Assembly (NCBI GenBank): GCA_963712955.1
Contig: CAVQKF010000005.1
Location: 434,001-498,000 of the forward strand
Length of the DNA: 64,000 bases
Reading direction: 5' to 3'
From: DATFVJ01 sp963712955
GTDB lineage: Bacteria > Actinomycetota > Actinomycetes > Streptosporangiales > Streptosporangiaceae
Numbering within the stretch: the stretch's first letter is position 1; the number at the start of each line of letters is the position of its first letter. The notes under the pieces were generated by a model that searched no databases, was not told the origin of the DNA, and worked only from the letters and a program-made list of their open reading frames with translations. Positions 62,462 through 64,000 of the stretch are shown here, piece after piece. The translations under genes were made by a program, and so were the position numbers.

Positions 62462-62828
62462 GATTCGACACTGCACCTGAGCCCCCGCTGCCGGAAACCG
62501 GCGTCGCGCCCCGGCGGCGAAACGGACCGCGCTTGGGCGCGCGGCCTGGCACAGAGCAAGGCGTCATTCATCGTCGGCTGGTGAGGGCGGAGCATCGCGA
62601 GCGGCGAGGCGCCGCTGGAAAGCATCCTCCTCACTTCGACGACAGCCCGGTCTGGCAGCAGACACTCGCTGCCCGCCTCTGACCAGCAAGGGCACCCATC
62701 TCACCCGCGCACGCCAAGGACACCGCAGCTAGCTGCACGAGATGCGGCATGACAGGACGCTGAACGCCTGGCTGAGCAGGCGACGAAAACCACTCGCGGC
62801 AATGGCCGTGTCGGCGAGACCATGTCGC
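62462..62828. other. Intergenic region
   Basis: No gene, RNA or repeat recognised. A minus-strand open frame covers part of it but is compositionally a shadow. Confidence 0.4.
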
Positions 62829-63310
62829 ATGGTCGAGGTACGCGAGATGGACGGAGATGGCTGGCGGGCCATGCGTGATGTCCGGCTGGAGGCGTTGCGG
62901 GACGCTCCGTACGCCTTCGCGTCGACGTACGAGTGGGAGATCGCATTCGACGAAACGGACTGGCAGCGCAGAATCACCGGAGGCGGCAACTTCCTCGCCT
63001 ACGCGCCCGAACTCGACCCGGGCCTGTCGGAATTGTCGGCGGATTCGAGGCCGAGCCGGGCGCGGTTGAGCTGGTCTCGCTATGGGTCCGCCCGCCTGCG
63101 CGCGGGCACGGGGTTGGTCACGCGCTCGTCGAGGCCGTCGTCGACTGGGCCTGGGCGAAGAGCATACCCCGCGTGCACCTGTGGGTGACCGAGACTAACA
63201 GCACCGCCCGCCTGCTGTACGAACGGTGCGGATTCTGGCCGACCGCCGAAAGCCAGCCGCTGCCGTCTGATCCGGAGCTGATTGAGATCGGCATGGTGCG
63301 TTCCCGGTGA
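62829..63310 (+). pseudogene. GNAT-family N-acetyltransferase, one frameshift
   Basis: About 160 residues. The N-terminal frame from ATG 62829 reads MVEVREMDGDGWRAMRDVRL, LEALRDAPYAFAST and GGGNFLAYAPELDPG. The acetyl-CoA-binding half is in another frame: PVGIVGGFEAEPGAVELVSL, WVRPPARGHGVGHALVEAVV (motif A, RGHGVG) and STARLLYERCGFWPT (motif B). One missing G in GGG near 63021 joins them. Substrate unknown. Confidence 0.8.
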
Positions 63311-63784
63311 CCCTTATAACGAGACGCGCCCGCACGAAATGCGCCGCGCTCACCGGCGGGAGAGGGCCCCGCTTCTCGGCACGACCAAGCGCGCGATACG
63401 CGGCATGTGCGCGCGTTCTCGGTCCAGGAGGGCATGCATAATCATGCAAGCCGCGCCGATCGTCATGGTGCGAATGACTACGGCTGCAGGACTGCAGACA
63501 ACGTGGCAGGCTTCAAATAAGCGCGCGCCTACCCGCCTAATGCACGGCTGTATCATTTCCGATACCGGTTGGTGGATACGCGCAGATGAGTCTGATCTGT
63601 GTTTCGGTGCGGACCCAGTCAGCCCAGGGCGGCTTCAGGCGAGCGACCTGGCGGTGTAGCACCCGACCTCATGCTGCAGCACCAAGATCTCGACATCCTT
63701 CGAGATGTCGCTGCGGGTAAGCAGCGCCACCCAGCCGGAGAACTGGATCACGAGCAGGCAGGCGGAAGGGAGCGAGTGCCGAGG
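63311..63784. other. Intergenic region
   Basis: No supported gene. The open frames are short and Arg/Cys-rich, without recognisable motifs. Confidence 0.4.
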
Positions 63785-63985
63785 TTAGAACCCCTGGTCA
63801 GAATGCTCTGCACGAGTTCTGGGACGCCTGTGGGTGCCGGCCCCACAGGCAATGAACGCCACGATGCCCACTACTCCGGCCAGATGCCGGCCCGGCCAGG
63901 CGCCGAGTGCAAACGACCCGGCGGTGACCGCAACGTACCCCGTGGTCTGCGCGAAAAGGGCGTGCGCCTGATCGCGGCCGATCAT
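63785..63985 (-). pseudogene. Possible Bax-inhibitor-1/YccA-like N-terminal fragment
   Basis: 66 residues from ATG 63985: IGRDQAHALFAQTTGYVAVT followed by FALGAWPGRHLAGVVGIVAF, similar in style to the first helices of Bax-inhibitor-1 family proteins. These normally have six or seven helices and about 230 residues. The frame ends early with a polar tail, so it is truncated or frameshifted. The upstream flank is cut by the window edge. Confidence 0.4.
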
Positions 63986-64000
63986 CCCGATGCGCGGCTG

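Overview
The window is very GC-rich (Streptomyces/Streptosporangiales-like base and codon use). It carries markers typical of high-GC filamentous actinomycetes: a DUF5941-type CDP-alcohol transferase, DUF4913, DUF6788, DUF2180, PxKF, and a ParB-less mix of XRE/NUDIX/HATPase cargo genes. The genus cannot be named from the sequence alone.

Layout. 0.7-5.0 kb: ATP-type PEP carboxykinase, a short-chain cis-prenyltransferase and a PIN-PhoH protein, all on the + strand. 5.2-6.7 kb: an IS701-family insertion with 13-bp inverted repeats and a CTAG target duplication. 6.8-27.6 kb: a large cell-envelope glycopolymer locus. It holds four glycosyltransferases of GT2/GT4 type, an IspD/TarI cytidylyltransferase, a second nucleotidyltransferase, a glycerol-1-phosphate-dehydrogenase-like enzyme, two CDP-alcohol phosphatidyltransferases, two polytopic GT-C-like proteins, a beta-propeller protein and a LytR-CpsA-Psr ligase. 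Together these suggest a phosphopolyol-containing polymer or lipid that is ligated to the wall. 27.6-33.9 kb: MFS exporter, MarR, FAD oxygenase-like enzyme, TetR with two visible operators, and a YbhN-like membrane protein.

34.26 kb: an intact initiator tRNA-fMet. A 47-bp copy of its 3' end recurs at 47.21-47.26 kb, so 34,287-47,255 is an integrated genomic island of about 13 kb. It has a tyrosine integrase beside the tRNA, a GntR/UTRA regulator and small regulatory genes. Its cargo is an arsenic module: arsR, arsM, aquaglyceroporin, CoA-disulfide-reductase-like flavoprotein, a lone PstS-like lipoprotein, and a second arsR-acr3-DUF2180 operon.

47.3-52.1 kb: further transposable DNA, namely a DDE transposase coupled to a recombinase-like protein plus DUF6788, and an ISAzo13 transposase that abuts a truncated aldehyde dehydrogenase. 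53-56 kb: SRPBCC protein, DHFR-like reductase, small proteins and a superinfection-immunity-type membrane protein. 56-62.5 kb: the relic of a second conjugative or integrative element (primase-like protein, two unknown proteins, DUF4913, a truncated and fused coupling protein, a truncated integrase). 62.8-64 kb: a GNAT acetyltransferase and a possible Bax-inhibitor-1 fragment.

About fifteen genes, including conserved single-copy-type genes, are broken by one-base indels, many of them in short homopolymers. I read most of these as sequencing or assembly errors, and give gene spans that cross them. The window is also rich in short tandem repeats whose periods are multiples of three.
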